Source: Bacteroidales bacterium GP2 (lineage in GTDB: Bacteria; Bacteroidota; Bacteroidia; Bacteroidales; Muribaculaceae). Taken from it: a stretch of DNA of 24,794 nucleotides. Position 1 is the first letter of the stretch. Every line of letters starts with the position of its first letter. The translations under genes and the position numbers were made by a program. Location: the NCBI GenBank assembly GCA_001701115.1, contig DAAJ01000102.1, forward strand, positions 38,776 through 63,569. Direction: 5' to 3'. Shown piece by piece: positions 1 to 8,279 of this stretch. The notes under the pieces were generated by a model, which saw only the letters and a list, made by a program, of their open reading frames with translations, made no database searches and had not been told where the DNA came from.

Positions 1-1
1 C

Positions 2-1072
2 CGCCGTACTCTTGCGGCGGTGACAGAGTCAGTGCCCGGAAATAATTACAAGGTGCATTATGCCATGAAGGCAAATGCCAATCCGGCTGTGCTGAAAGAG
101 GTCAAAGAAGCCGGGCTCGGTGTTGACACAGTGAGCGGCGGTGAAATAGCTGCTGCTGTTGCGGCAGGGTTTGCCCCTGAAAAAATCGTGTTTGCCGGAG
201 TTGGCAAGACAGATGCCGAGATAGAACTTGCCCTTAACACAGGAATCGGAAATTTCAATGTGGAATCACTTCCAGAGCTTGAGGTTATTTCTGAAATAGC
301 TACCCGCATGGGCAAGACCGCAAGGGTGGCACTTCGCGTAAATCCGAATATTGACGCCCACACTCACCATTACATCACCACAGGGCTTGCCGAAAACAAA
401 TTCGGAATAAACCTTGAGCAGCTTGACGAGGTGATTGACCGCTGCATGACGCTCCCCTCAGTAGAATTTGTCGGGCTTCATTTCCATATCGGATCCCAGA
501 TTACAGACAATACTCCTTTTGCCATCCTTAGCGAGAGAATCAACAAATTGCAGGAGCAGATCGAGGAAAAAGGGATTACATTGAAGTCCATCAATGTTGG
601 AGGCGGACTTGGCATTGACTATGAGGACCCGGATGCAAATCCGGTTCCAGATTTCAAGAGCTATTTTGATGTATTTGAAAAAAACTTGAAATTACGCCCG
701 GGGCAGGAGCTGCATTTTGAGCTTGGCAGGGCAATTGTTGCACAATGCGGTTCGCTAATCACCAAGGTTCTATACGTGAAGAAAGGCACTACCAAGCAGT
801 TTGCAATAGTTGATGCCGGCATGACTGACCTTATCCGTCCCGCATTATACCAGGCTTACCATAAGATTGACAACATCACCTCGGACGGAGAGGTAGATAA
901 ATATGATGTTGTGGGTCCAATCTGCGAGTCGAGTGATGTTTTTGAAGAGGATGCGATGCTTCCAATGGTAAAGCGTGGCGACCTGCTGGCTCTCCGTAGC
1001 GCAGGTGCATACGGTGAGATAATGGCTTCGCGCTATAATCTCAGGCGATTGCCGGGTTCTCTTGCACAATAA
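2..1072 (+). CDS. lysA: Diaminopimelate decarboxylase, 5' end cut off by window
   Basis: This PLP enzyme decarboxylates meso-diaminopimelate to L-lysine, the last step of lysine synthesis, in the cytoplasm. The frame is open from base 2, so the GTG at 20 is not a true start; roughly 30-45 N-terminal residues should lie upstream. The PLP lysine is in YAMKANAN (codon 68-70). Further family marks are HFHIGSQI, the glycine loop GGGLGI, ELGRAIV, the CESSDVFE motif with the active-site Cys and Glu, and GAYGEIMASRYN near the end. All key motifs of the fold-III decarboxylase family are present, so the enzyme should be active. The gene ends at a hairpin shared with the convergent agu operon. The identification is firm; only the start is unknown. 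Confidence 0.96.
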   Translation, partial: RRTLAAVTESVPGNNYKVHYAMKANANPAVLKEVKEAGLGVDTVSGGEIAAAVAAGFAPEKIVFAGVGKTDAEIELALNTGIGNFNVESLPELEVISEIATRMGKTARVALRVNPNIDAHTHHYITTGLAENKFGINLEQLDEVIDRCMTLPSVEFVGLHFHIGSQITDNTPFAILSERINKLQEQIEEKGITLKSINVGGGLGIDYEDPDANPVPDFKSYFDVFEKNLKLRPGQELHFELGRAIVAQCGSLITKVLYVKKGTTKQFAIVDAGMTDLIRPALYQAYHKIDNITSDGEVDKYDVVGPICESSDVFEEDAMLPMVKRGDLLALRSAGAYGEIMASRYNLRRLPGSLAQ

Positions 1073-1079
1073 AAAACAA

Positions 1080-1109
1080 AAAACGGTTTATCAGTCGATA
1101 AACCGTTTT
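1080..1109. terminator. Bidirectional hairpin terminator between lysA and aguB
   Basis: A perfect 13-bp stem (1080-1092 with 1097-1109) closes a four-base AGTC loop. A-rich bases lie on the left and T-rich bases on the right, so it can act as an intrinsic terminator for both convergent transcripts. The stop codon and the last few codons of aguB lie inside the hairpin. The structure is seen directly; termination is inferred. Confidence 0.9.
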
Positions 1110-1984
1110 GTTATTTCTGCATAGGCGTCGATGCGTCGGTCGCGTAAGAACGGCCACCATCGGCGCACATTTTCACTTCGCTCCATGTCAAGTTCCACAA
1201 TATCCACCGCCTCTTTGTCATCAGGGGCTTTGTATAGGAACTCTCCCTGAGGACCGGCAACGAAACTTGTGCCCCAGAACTGGATTCCGCCGGTTGCGCC
1301 GCTCGGGTCAGCTTCGTGTCCTACACGGTTTACAGTCACAACGGGCAGTCCGTTTGCAACTGCATGTCCCCTCTGCACGGTAATCCATGCTTCGCGCTGG
1401 TGCTCTTTCTCTTCAGGAGTGTCCGAGGATTCCCAGCCGATAGCTGTGGGATATATTAAAACTTCCGCTCCTTTCAGTGCCATGAGCCTTGCTGCTTCAG
1501 GGTACCATTGGTCCCAGCACACCAGCACTCCAAGTTTGCCAACTGAAGTTGCAATCGGCTCAAATCCGATGTCGCCCGGAGTAAAATAAAACTTCTCATA
1601 GTATGCGGGGTCATCAGGAATATGCATTTTGCGGTATTTGCCCGCGACAGACCCGTCGGTCTCAAAAACCATAGCCGTGTTATGGTAAAGACCGGGAGCG
1701 CGCCTCTCGAAAAGTGAAGTCACAAGTACCACTCCAAGCTCCTTTGCAAGCTGCGAGTAAAACCCGGTTGCTTCCGCAACAATGTCTGTTGCAAGGTCAA
1801 ATGCTGTGGTATCTTCAGTCTGGCAGAAGTACAGGGAATCGTGCAGCTCCTGGTTTACAATCAGTTTGGCGCCATTAGAGGCAAGGCGCCGTGCGGCATC
1901 TGCAAGCCTCTCCCTGTTGTTGTGTATATCGGCAGTCTTATGCTGCTGTATGATGCCTACCGGCAAAGATTTATTCAAAGACAT
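1091..1984 (-). CDS. aguB: N-carbamoylputrescine amidase
   Basis: This nitrilase-superfamily amidohydrolase cleaves N-carbamoylputrescine to putrescine, CO2 and ammonia, the second step of the agmatine route to polyamines. The catalytic triad is visible as Glu46 (NQELH), Lys119 (KYRKMH) and Cys156 (VCWDQWYPEAAR). The protein is 297 residues, normal for the family. The ATG at 1984 (MSLNKSL) is preferred over an in-frame start at 2017 because it gives the usual N-terminus and has an AGAAG sequence just upstream. It overlaps the end of the agmatine deiminase gene by 10 bases, which suggests translational coupling. The neighbour makes its substrate, and this supports the specific name over a generic nitrilase. 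Confidence 0.94.
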   Translation of the reverse strand: MSLNKSLPVGIIQQHKTADIHNNRERLADAARRLASNGAKLIVNQELHDSLYFCQTEDTTAFDLATDIVAEATGFYSQLAKELGVVLVTSLFERRAPGLYHNTAMVFETDGSVAGKYRKMHIPDDPAYYEKFYFTPGDIGFEPIATSVGKLGVLVCWDQWYPEAARLMALKGAEVLIYPTAIGWESSDTPEEKEHQREAWITVQRGHAVANGLPVVTVNRVGHEADPSGATGGIQFWGTSFVAGPQGEFLYKAPDDKEAVDIVELDMERSENVRRWWPFLRDRRIDAYAEITKRFID

Positions 1985-3003
1985 AATGCTTCTTTTGGAA
2001 TCTGCATGGTTGCGCAATGGAGCGAGCCATGCTGTTTAATCAATGGTGTGCAATCCACCGTCACCACATCCTTTTCAAACACGGCGGCGAGGATTCCCTG
2101 CGCGGTCATGTCGTTAAGAGGTTGGTTGTATGAAGGCATGAACACAGCTTCCGGAGTTACAAGATAATTGGCATAAGTAGCCGGGAGCCTGTTGCCATCC
2201 TCATCAAAAACAGGAGAGGGGAGAGGAAGCTCTACAAGGTTGAATTTTGTACCCTGCGAGGTTGTGAGGTTATTCAATTCTTCCTTCATAGCATTGAGCT
2301 CGGCGTAATGCGTATCGCTCTTGTCCTGGCATCCTGTATATATTATGGTGTCATACGGTGCAATTCGAGCCAAAGTGTCGATATGGCTGTCGGTGTCGTC
2401 ACCTTCAAGCGCTCCATGTTCGAGCCAAAGAATCCTATCCGCTCCAAGCCATTCATGGAGCCGTTCCTCAATCTCTTTCCTTGTGAGGTCTCCGTTTCTA
2501 TTGGGAGATTCAAGGCATCTTGCGGTGGTGAGGATTGTCCCGTTGCCGTCACTCTCCACCGAGCCTCCTTCCAGAACAAATCCGAGACGGTTGTCCCTTG
2601 GAGCGGTTATAAGCTTGGCGGAGCACATTTTCATGGTGACAAGATTATCGAAACATGCGGCAAATTTCAATCCCCAGCCGTTGAACTTGAAATCCTGCAC
2701 TCTCAAGCAGCCATCTTTTTCAACGGTAAGCGGTCCGAAATCGCGGGTCCAGGTATCATTTGTCTCCACATCGAAGTAAACAATCTTAGACTGGTCCACA
2801 TCAGCAAGTAGACCGCGGACAATTTTTGTGTCAGGTGCAACCACAATTGTGGTGAGACCCTTTGATGCGAATGCCTTTATCAAATTCACATAGCATCCGG
2901 TCACTTCATCGAGCATATAAGCCCAATCCGTGCCGGAGTGTGGCATGGATACAAGAATCGCACATTCTTTTTCCCATTCAGCAGGGAATTTTACTTTATT
3001 CAT
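1975..3003 (-). CDS. aguA: Agmatine deiminase
   Basis: Agmatine deiminase (peptidyl-arginine-deiminase superfamily) hydrolyses agmatine to N-carbamoylputrescine and ammonia. The 342-residue protein shows the family signatures: TNDTWTRDFGP, EGGSVESDG followed by CLESPNRN, a DDTDSHID segment with catalytic His/Asp, and the C-terminal nucleophile Cys330 in SLHCATMQIP. The ATG at 3003 overlaps the stop of the upstream small gene by 8 bases. A GTG at 3012 is also in frame but has no advantage. The next gene, aguB, uses the product, so the two form a complete agmatine-to-putrescine module. No arginine decarboxylase is in the window, so the agmatine source is unseen: it may be a distant speA or uptake. 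Confidence 0.95.
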   Translation of the reverse strand: MNKVKFPAEWEKECAILVSMPHSGTDWAYMLDEVTGCYVNLIKAFASKGLTTIVVAPDTKIVRGLLADVDQSKIVYFDVETNDTWTRDFGPLTVEKDGCLRVQDFKFNGWGLKFAACFDNLVTMKMCSAKLITAPRDNRLGFVLEGGSVESDGNGTILTTARCLESPNRNGDLTRKEIEERLHEWLGADRILWLEHGALEGDDTDSHIDTLARIAPYDTIIYTGCQDKSDTHYAELNAMKEELNNLTTSQGTKFNLVELPLPSPVFDEDGNRLPATYANYLVTPEAVFMPSYNQPLNDMTAQGILAAVFEKDVVTVDCTPLIKQHGSLHCATMQIPKEALCL

Positions 3004-3229
3004 CGAAATCACTCAATGTATTCCACACATCGTTCTGGGAATCCAGATATTCCTCCGCGTAGTCAGTGAATCCACGATGTTCGGAACTGCCGACATTGTG
3101 GCACCACTCGCGGTACGCCTGCCGGAGTTCAGAATCCTCATGCAGGTTTTTCTTGAATTCCGACTCAGCGATGTCGATGCTGTCGTACTGGCTAAGGTAC
3201 TGATTAAAAATTTCAACTATGTCAGTCAT
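2996..3229 (-). CDS. Small acidic conserved protein, first gene of agu operon
   Basis: A 77-residue acidic, mostly helical protein of unknown function, soluble by appearance, with no signal peptide or membrane segment. It is rich in Asp/Glu and aromatic residues (AYREWCHN, DYAEEYLD, VWNTLSDFDE). I recall similar small proteins in other Bacteroidales but know no function. The ATG at 3229 is chosen over a TTG at 3244. It is the promoter-proximal gene and its stop overlaps the aguA start, so it is co-transcribed and probably coupled to the agmatine pathway. A regulator or a partner of AguA are both guesses. Confidence 0.75.
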   Translation of the reverse strand: MTDIVEIFNQYLSQYDSIDIAESEFKKNLHEDSELRQAYREWCHNVGSSEHRGFTDYAEEYLDSQNDVWNTLSDFDE

Positions 3230-3275
3230 AGCGACAAAAGGCAAGGTAAGTGCAAATATTTATATTTATGTGTGC

Positions 3276-3307
3276 CAAAATTAAGACATTAACAGCAATC
3301 AGGCAAA
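3276..3307 (-). promoter_or_regulatory. Bacteroidetes-type promoter of the agu operon
   Basis: Read on the minus strand, TTTG (3304-3307) is followed after exactly 20 bases by TAATTTTG (3276-3283). This matches the Bacteroides -33 TTTG / -7 TAnnTTTG consensus with ideal spacing. The predicted transcript starts near 3270, about 40 bases before the ATG at 3229. It is the best-matching promoter in the window. Confidence 0.75.
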
Positions 3308-3406
3308 TATTCGGTGTAAATTAGTATTTTTTAGAATGTTCCGTAAAAAAATCCTTTTGAAACGGATGAAAGAACTAATTTTATGCCGTTTTCGTTAAAT
3401 AATATT

Positions 3407-4423
3407 ATGATACGCAAGATAAACAGAAGGATTTTAACGCTTGTGGCTATTATTGCCGCAGCAGTGGCAACGTGCCACGCATGGGAGAAAGACTACCTTG
3501 GCGGAGGATATGAAATGCGCTATGTGCAGCAACCGAGGGATTACAGCGGTGAGGTGCGTTGCACTCTCGTGCGGCTTATGAGCGAATGCGCGGCTGAGCA
3601 CGAGCCGGTTAGGGGTGTGCTGTATATCCACGGTTTCAATGACTACTTCTTCCAGAAAGAGTTGGGAGAGGAGTTCGCATCCCACTGCTATGATTTTTAT
3701 GCGGTGGATTTGCGCAAGTACGGCAGGTCTATAGAACCGGGACAGAGAAAATTCCAGGCTCGGAGCATGAAAGAATATTTTGCTGACATTGATTCGGCGC
3801 TTGCAAGCATGGAACATTCCGGGATAAAGGATATTGTGCTGATGGGACACTCCACCGGCGGGTTGCTTGCCGCCTATTACCTTCAGATGAATCCTGATGC
3901 CCCGGTCAAAGCACTCATTCTTAATAGTCCTTTTCTTGACTGGAATCTTGGGAAGATGGAGAAGTTCGTGCCTCTCGTTTCTGCTCTCGGCGCAATATTT
4001 CCTAATTTCCGAATAAAGCAGGGTGCCAGCACAACCTATAGCCAAAGCCTTGACAAAGGGCAACATGGCGAATGGGAGTATAACCATGACTGGAAGCTTT
4101 CACAATCACCGGATGTAACTGCCGGATGGGTTAGGGCGATAAGCAAAGCACAAAATGAGCTGAAGAAGCATCCTTATGGAATCAAAGTGCCTGTCCTGCT
4201 CATGTACAGCTCCTCAAGCTATCATGGCGACGGTTGGAGCGAGGAAGCCCAGCGGAGCGATGCAGTGCTGGATGTCAATGATATCAAAGGGATAGGGTCA
4301 AAACTTAGCCACAATGTCACCCCTGTGCGGGTAAACGGCGGATTGCATGACCTGATATTATCGTCGGCACCTGTGCGAACCGCAGTATACGATTATATAT
4401 TCCGTTGGTTGGCGAATAAATGA
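3407..4423 (+). CDS. Exported alpha/beta hydrolase (serine aminopeptidase S33 / lysophospholipase-like)
   Basis: A 338-residue serine hydrolase of the alpha/beta fold, resembling monoacylglycerol lipases and S33 aminopeptidases; the substrate is unknown. Residues 1-25 form a signal peptide (basic MIRKINRR, then a hydrophobic core, likely cut after CHA), so it acts outside the cytoplasm. The oxyanion-hole motif VLYIHGFND lies near residue 75, the nucleophile Ser149 is in MGHSTGGLL, and the catalytic His is in NGGLHDL near the C-terminus. The ATG at 3407 is chosen because it begins the signal peptide; the start at 3383 adds eight residues in front of it. The gene is divergent from the agu operon. 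A one-mismatch -7 box (TAATTTTA, 3376-3383) lies upstream but lacks a well-spaced -33 element. Confidence 0.85.
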   Translation: MIRKINRRILTLVAIIAAAVATCHAWEKDYLGGGYEMRYVQQPRDYSGEVRCTLVRLMSECAAEHEPVRGVLYIHGFNDYFFQKELGEEFASHCYDFYAVDLRKYGRSIEPGQRKFQARSMKEYFADIDSALASMEHSGIKDIVLMGHSTGGLLAAYYLQMNPDAPVKALILNSPFLDWNLGKMEKFVPLVSALGAIFPNFRIKQGASTTYSQSLDKGQHGEWEYNHDWKLSQSPDVTAGWVRAISKAQNELKKHPYGIKVPVLLMYSSSSYHGDGWSEEAQRSDAVLDVNDIKGIGSKLSHNVTPVRVNGGLHDLILSSAPVRTAVYDYIFRWLANK

Positions 4424-4431
4424 AGCGGGGA

Positions 4432-4463
4432 TTTATCGGGTACGATATTTTTTCGTAATTTTG
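4432..4463 (+). promoter_or_regulatory. Promoter of the sppA-lpxK-pnp-thiL operon
   Basis: TAATTTTG (4456-4463) is a perfect Bacteroidetes -7 box. TTTA (4432-4435), one base off TTTG, lies 20 bases upstream. The predicted 5' leader is about 43 bases and contains a small hairpin (AGTGC 4475-4479 with GCACT 4487-4491). Confidence 0.65.
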
Positions 4464-4511
4464 CCGAAAACAGCAGTGCTTGAAAGGCACTCGGAATAAA
4501 AGATTGTATAG

Positions 4512-6290
4512 ATGAAACGTTTCTTTATCTCATTTTTAGGCGCACTTGCAGGAGTATGGGTGTCTATCCTGCTTTTTGGAGTGCTGATATTAGTTACAAT
4601 AGGTGTTGTGGCGGCATCTTCCGCCTCCTCGGTAGAAGTGCCTGAAGTCAAAAAACAGAGTGTTTTAAGCATTACACTCTCCGGTGAAGTGATAGACCGT
4701 GAGGCTCCCCGTGACATCTTAAGCGAGATTTACGGCACGGAGGTGAGGCAACTCCCGCTTAATACTCTTATATCGTCAATCAACCGTGCAGCCGATGACA
4801 AGAATATTAAAGGCATCTTCCTTGATTGCAAGGGTCTGAGCGCTGGACTTGCACAAATCCAGGCTATTGTGAATGCACTGAAGGATTTCTCGGAATGCGG
4901 AAAATGGATCATGGCTTATGGCGATACTTACTCGCAGGCAGATTATATCATAGCGAGCGCCGCCGACTCGCTGTTTGTCAATCCGGTGGGAATCATTGAT
5001 GTACATGGTCTTGCTTCAACAACCATGTACTTCAAGAATCTGCTTGAAAAAGCCGGGGTTGAAGTGCAGGTTGTAAAGGTTGGTACCTTCAAGAGTGCTG
5101 TTGAGCCATTCTTGCTCAGCGACATGAGCGAGGCAAACAGGCTTCAGACAACAGCATTCCTGACAAGCATCTGGGATAACCTCAAGAATACCATAGCTGA
5201 AGGACGCCATGTTGACACCACAGCGGTTACAATGTGGGCAGATTGCTTCTCATATACGAAAAGCACCGATTTTTATGTTGAAAATCATCTTGCCGACGGC
5301 ATCCTGTACCGTCACGAAATGCAGAGCCTCCTTGTAAAGGCAAGTGGATTGGACAAGGAGGATGATAAACCGAACCTCATAGAATTTGACAAATATGCGC
5401 TTGCGCGTGAATTAGGCAAGAAGAGCGGCAAAGGCAAGAAACAGATTGCAGTGCTATATGCGGTGGGAGACATTACCGAAAGCGGTGATGGAGGTATAGC
5501 AAGCGACAGGCTTGTTCCACAGATTCTTGACCTTGCAGACAATGATGATGTCGACGCTTTGGTGCTTCGCGTTAATTCCGGCGGCGGCAGCGCATTTGCT
5601 TCCGAGCAGATTTGGGAAGCATTGCAGCAGTTCAAGAGCCGTACTGGCAAGCCTTTCTATGTATCTATGGGCGACTATGCTGCATCTGGAGGCTACTACA
5701 TCTCTTGTGGTGCTGACAAGATTTATGCAGAACCGGTTACCCTTACAGGTTCAATCGGCATCTTCGGGCTTATCCCGAATGCTGAAAAGCTCCTTTCCGA
5801 CAAGATTGGCATCACTACAGCGACAGTCGCTACGAACCGCGGACAATTCCCGAATCTCTACAAAGCAATGTCGCCAGACCAGAAAATGGCAATGCAAGCT
5901 ATGGTTGAAATGGGCTACGAGCAGTTTGTGAAACGTTGCGCCGAAGGTCGCGGACTGTCCGTTGATTCAATCAAGTCTATTGCCGAGGGCAGAGTTTGGG
6001 CAGGTGAGAAAGCAATGGAAATCGGTCTTGTTGACTGCATGGGCGGACTTGACCTCGCAATTGCCGATATTGCAGCTGAAATAGGGAGTGAGGATGACTA
6101 TTATATTAAGGAGTATCCCAAAGTCAAATTCAAATGGTGGGAAGAGATGCTTGACCTCAGCAAGTCAATGAAGGCTTCCCTGATTAAAGGGTTCGTTGGT
6201 GAAGAGAATATGAAATTCTATGAGCTCACTGAGTATGTCAAGAATATTGACCCGGTACAGGCACGCATGGATTTCATTGAAATAAAATAA
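4512..6290 (+). CDS. sppA: Signal peptide peptidase SppA, 67K type
   Basis: A membrane-bound serine protease of family S49 that degrades cleaved signal peptides. One membrane segment at residues 8-32 anchors a periplasmic body. The 592-residue length and two tandem S49 domains match the 67K (E. coli) type rather than the short form. The catalytic dyad is split between the domains: Lys194 in VGTFKSAVEPF and Ser392 in GDYAASGGYYIS. The spacing of about 198 residues is as in E. coli SppA. LTGSIGIFG also fits. The gene leads an operon; lpxK follows after 7 bases. The enzyme appears complete. Confidence 0.95.
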   Translation: MKRFFISFLGALAGVWVSILLFGVLILVTIGVVAASSASSVEVPEVKKQSVLSITLSGEVIDREAPRDILSEIYGTEVRQLPLNTLISSINRAADDKNIKGIFLDCKGLSAGLAQIQAIVNALKDFSECGKWIMAYGDTYSQADYIIASAADSLFVNPVGIIDVHGLASTTMYFKNLLEKAGVEVQVVKVGTFKSAVEPFLLSDMSEANRLQTTAFLTSIWDNLKNTIAEGRHVDTTAVTMWADCFSYTKSTDFYVENHLADGILYRHEMQSLLVKASGLDKEDDKPNLIEFDKYALARELGKKSGKGKKQIAVLYAVGDITESGDGGIASDRLVPQILDLADNDDVDALVLRVNSGGGSAFASEQIWEALQQFKSRTGKPFYVSMGDYAASGGYYISCGADKIYAEPVTLTGSIGIFGLIPNAEKLLSDKIGITTATVATNRGQFPNLYKAMSPDQKMAMQAMVEMGYEQFVKRCAEGRGLSVDSIKSIAEGRVWAGEKAMEIGLVDCMGGLDLAIADIAAEIGSEDDYYIKEYPKVKFKWWEEMLDLSKSMKASLIKGFVGEENMKFYELTEYVKNIDPVQARMDFIEIK

Positions 6291-6297
6291 TCCTCTC

Positions 6298-7398
6298 ATG
6301 GCTAAAAGAGGTTGCCTCGCATCAGTGTTTCTGTTCCCTCTGTCGTTGCTGTACGGCATGGGGGTGGGGATTCGCAACCTCATGTTTAATAAAGGTCTGC
6401 TCAAGCAGACCTCTTTTGACATTCCTGTAGTTGCTGTCGGGAATCTTACAGTAGGCGGAGCCGGCAAGACACCGCACACCGAGTATGTGATAAATGCTTT
6501 GACAAGGGAGTACCGGATAGGCATGTTAAGCCGTGGATACCGCAGGCGTACCAAAGGTTTTGTGCTTGCCAGTGCCAACTCACGTCCAGAGGACATAGGA
6601 GATGAGCCATACCAGATTTACCGTAAGTTCGGCAAAAGGGGAGTAATGGTAGCCGTATGCGAGAAGCGTGTTGACGGCATCAAGAGGATGCTTGAGCTTG
6701 ACCCGAGCCTTAACCTTATAGTGCTTGATGATGCTTTCCAGCACCGGTATGTGAAACCACGCGTGTCTATTCTTCTCACAGAACACTCCCAGCCGGTGTA
6801 CAACGATTCGCTTCTGCCACTCGGCAGGCTCCGTGAACCTGTCAAGGCTATGAACCGTGCGGATATTGTTGTGCTCACCAAATGCCCGGACGACATGAAG
6901 CCGGTTGATTACCGCATATTCAAGGAAACATTTGACTTGTTCCCTTACCAGCACATGCTGTTCTCGCGCTACTGTTATCTTCCGCTTGTGCCTCTTTTCC
7001 CAGAGGCGCTTAAAGACAGTAACCCGCCCCAGCTCTGCAACATGGGTGCAGCAAATACAGTTCTTGCTGTTGCAGGAGTGGCAAATCCGCGTCCTTTCAT
7101 CCGCTATCTCCGCAGTTTCGGCATCAAGGTTAAAGTTATGATTTTCAATGACCACCACAACTTCAACCATTCCGACATGACTGCGATTCAAAAGAAGTTT
7201 GCAACAATAAAGAGCAAGGACAAGTTCTTGATTACTACGGAGAAAGATGCAGTTAGACTGTCCAATAACCCCTATTTCCCACCAGATATGAGGGCGAGGT
7301 CATTCTATCTGCCAATTTCGGTGGAGTTTATGCCGCATGACGGTGAGGATCTTGCGTCTGTATTGAAGCAGATTCTGCGCAAGTCACCAGGCAATTGA
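6298..7398 (+). CDS. lpxK: Tetraacyldisaccharide 4'-kinase (lipid A synthesis)
   Basis: LpxK phosphorylates the 4' position of the tetraacyldisaccharide-1-phosphate lipid A precursor at the inner membrane, forming lipid IVA. The protein is 366 residues. A hydrophobic N-terminal segment (FLFPLSLLYG) is followed by the P-loop VGNLTVGGAGKTPH (residues 48-60), RGYRRRTKGF, the family motif LDDAFQHRYV, and late on MIFNDHHNF and TTEKDAVRL. It sits 7 bases after sppA, an order I recall as common in Bacteroidales. Its presence implies a lipid-A-bearing Gram-negative cell. Confidence 0.95.
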   Translation: MAKRGCLASVFLFPLSLLYGMGVGIRNLMFNKGLLKQTSFDIPVVAVGNLTVGGAGKTPHTEYVINALTREYRIGMLSRGYRRRTKGFVLASANSRPEDIGDEPYQIYRKFGKRGVMVAVCEKRVDGIKRMLELDPSLNLIVLDDAFQHRYVKPRVSILLTEHSQPVYNDSLLPLGRLREPVKAMNRADIVVLTKCPDDMKPVDYRIFKETFDLFPYQHMLFSRYCYLPLVPLFPEALKDSNPPQLCNMGAANTVLAVAGVANPRPFIRYLRSFGIKVKVMIFNDHHNFNHSDMTAIQKKFATIKSKDKFLITTEKDAVRLSNNPYFPPDMRARSFYLPISVEFMPHDGEDLASVLKQILRKSPGN

Positions 7399-7447
7399 AC
7401 CGAAGCCACTTTATAGTTTGTTTATAAACCAAAAACATATATTTGAT

Positions 7448-8263
7448 ATGCTCGAAAAAATCAAACAGAGCGCTGACTATATCCGCTCACAGGTAAATGA
7501 TATTCCCGATACTGCAATAATTCTCGGTACAGGTCTGGGAGCATTGGTTGACCATATTACTGACAAACAGTTTATCCCTTATACCTCCATTCCCAACTTC
7601 CCGGTATCAACCGTTGAAGGGCATAGCGGCAACCTTATTTTTGGCAAGCTCGGTTCAAAGCCGGTAATGGCAATGCAGGGACGCTTCCATTATTATGAAG
7701 GCTATGACATGAAGCAGGTGACTTTTCCTGTGAGGGTGATGAAAGAACTTGGTGTGAATACTCTTTATGTGAGCAATGCCGCAGGAGGCATGAACAAGGA
7801 GTTCCGTGTTGGTGACATTATGATTATCACGGACCATATAAACATTTTCCCCGAAAATCCCCTCAGAGGGAAAAATTATTCCCAGCTCGGTCCCCGCTTC
7901 CCTGCTATGACAGAAGCATATTCCAAAAAACTTATAGCCAAAGCCGATGAAATAGCTGAGGAAAAAGGCATAAGGGTGATGCATGGCGTGTATGTGGGAG
8001 TCCCCGGTCCTACTTTTGAGACCCCTGCGGAGTATGAATATTTCAGGATTATAGGCGGTGATGCTGTTGGAATGTCTACCGTGCCGGAAGTCATTGTTGC
8101 AAACCATGCCGGCATGAGGGTTTTCGGCGTATCTGTAATAACAGACCTTGGTGGAAAGGATGTTACAGATGTTCCCACCCACGAGGAGGTGCAGAAAGCT
8201 GCCGAAGCGGCACAGCCTAAAATGATGGAGATAATGAGGGCACTTGTAGAAAGAGCTGACTGA
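7448..8263 (+). CDS. Purine nucleoside phosphorylase, trimeric PNP-I family
   Basis: Cytoplasmic enzyme of purine salvage that splits purine nucleosides with phosphate to base and (deoxy)ribose-1-phosphate. The 271-residue protein carries ILGTGLG, GHSGNLIFG, QGRFHYYEGY, VSNAAGGMN, GPTFETPAEY (Glu191, equivalent to human Glu201) and GMSTVPEVIVANHAG. The ATG at 7448 is preferred to the TTG at 7418 because it gives the normal N-terminus. The residue matching human Asn243, which reads the purine O6/N7 edge, is Asp233 (VSVITDLGG). That may shift preference toward 6-amino purines, though I recall Asp here in other Bacteroidetes. The nearest symbol could be punA or deoD, so I leave it blank. Confidence 0.93.
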   Translation: MLEKIKQSADYIRSQVNDIPDTAIILGTGLGALVDHITDKQFIPYTSIPNFPVSTVEGHSGNLIFGKLGSKPVMAMQGRFHYYEGYDMKQVTFPVRVMKELGVNTLYVSNAAGGMNKEFRVGDIMIITDHINIFPENPLRGKNYSQLGPRFPAMTEAYSKKLIAKADEIAEEKGIRVMHGVYVGVPGPTFETPAEYEYFRIIGGDAVGMSTVPEVIVANHAGMRVFGVSVITDLGGKDVTDVPTHEEVQKAAEAAQPKMMEIMRALVERAD

Positions 8264-8279
8264 TAATAATTATTTCATT

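Noticed and set aside
3376..3383. TAATTTTA as promoter for the hydrolase
   Set aside because: It has one mismatch to TAnnTTTG, and the nearest TTTG is 16 bases upstream rather than 19-21; mentioned only in the gene entry.
3470..3484. Possible lipoprotein box (VATC) in the hydrolase signal peptide
   Set aside because: Thr at the position before Cys does not fit the usual Gly/Ala/Ser; ordinary cleavage after CHA is more likely.
3434..4087. 217-codon open frame on the minus strand
   Set aside because: It is antisense to the alpha/beta hydrolase, which has a signal peptide and catalytic motifs; it is a shadow frame.
6580..7191. 203-codon open frame on the minus strand
   Set aside because: It is antisense to lpxK, with Cys/His-rich low-quality translation typical of shadow frames.
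8264..8279. TPP riboswitch before thiL
   Set aside because: The gap to pnp is only 16 bases and no THI-box sequence is present.
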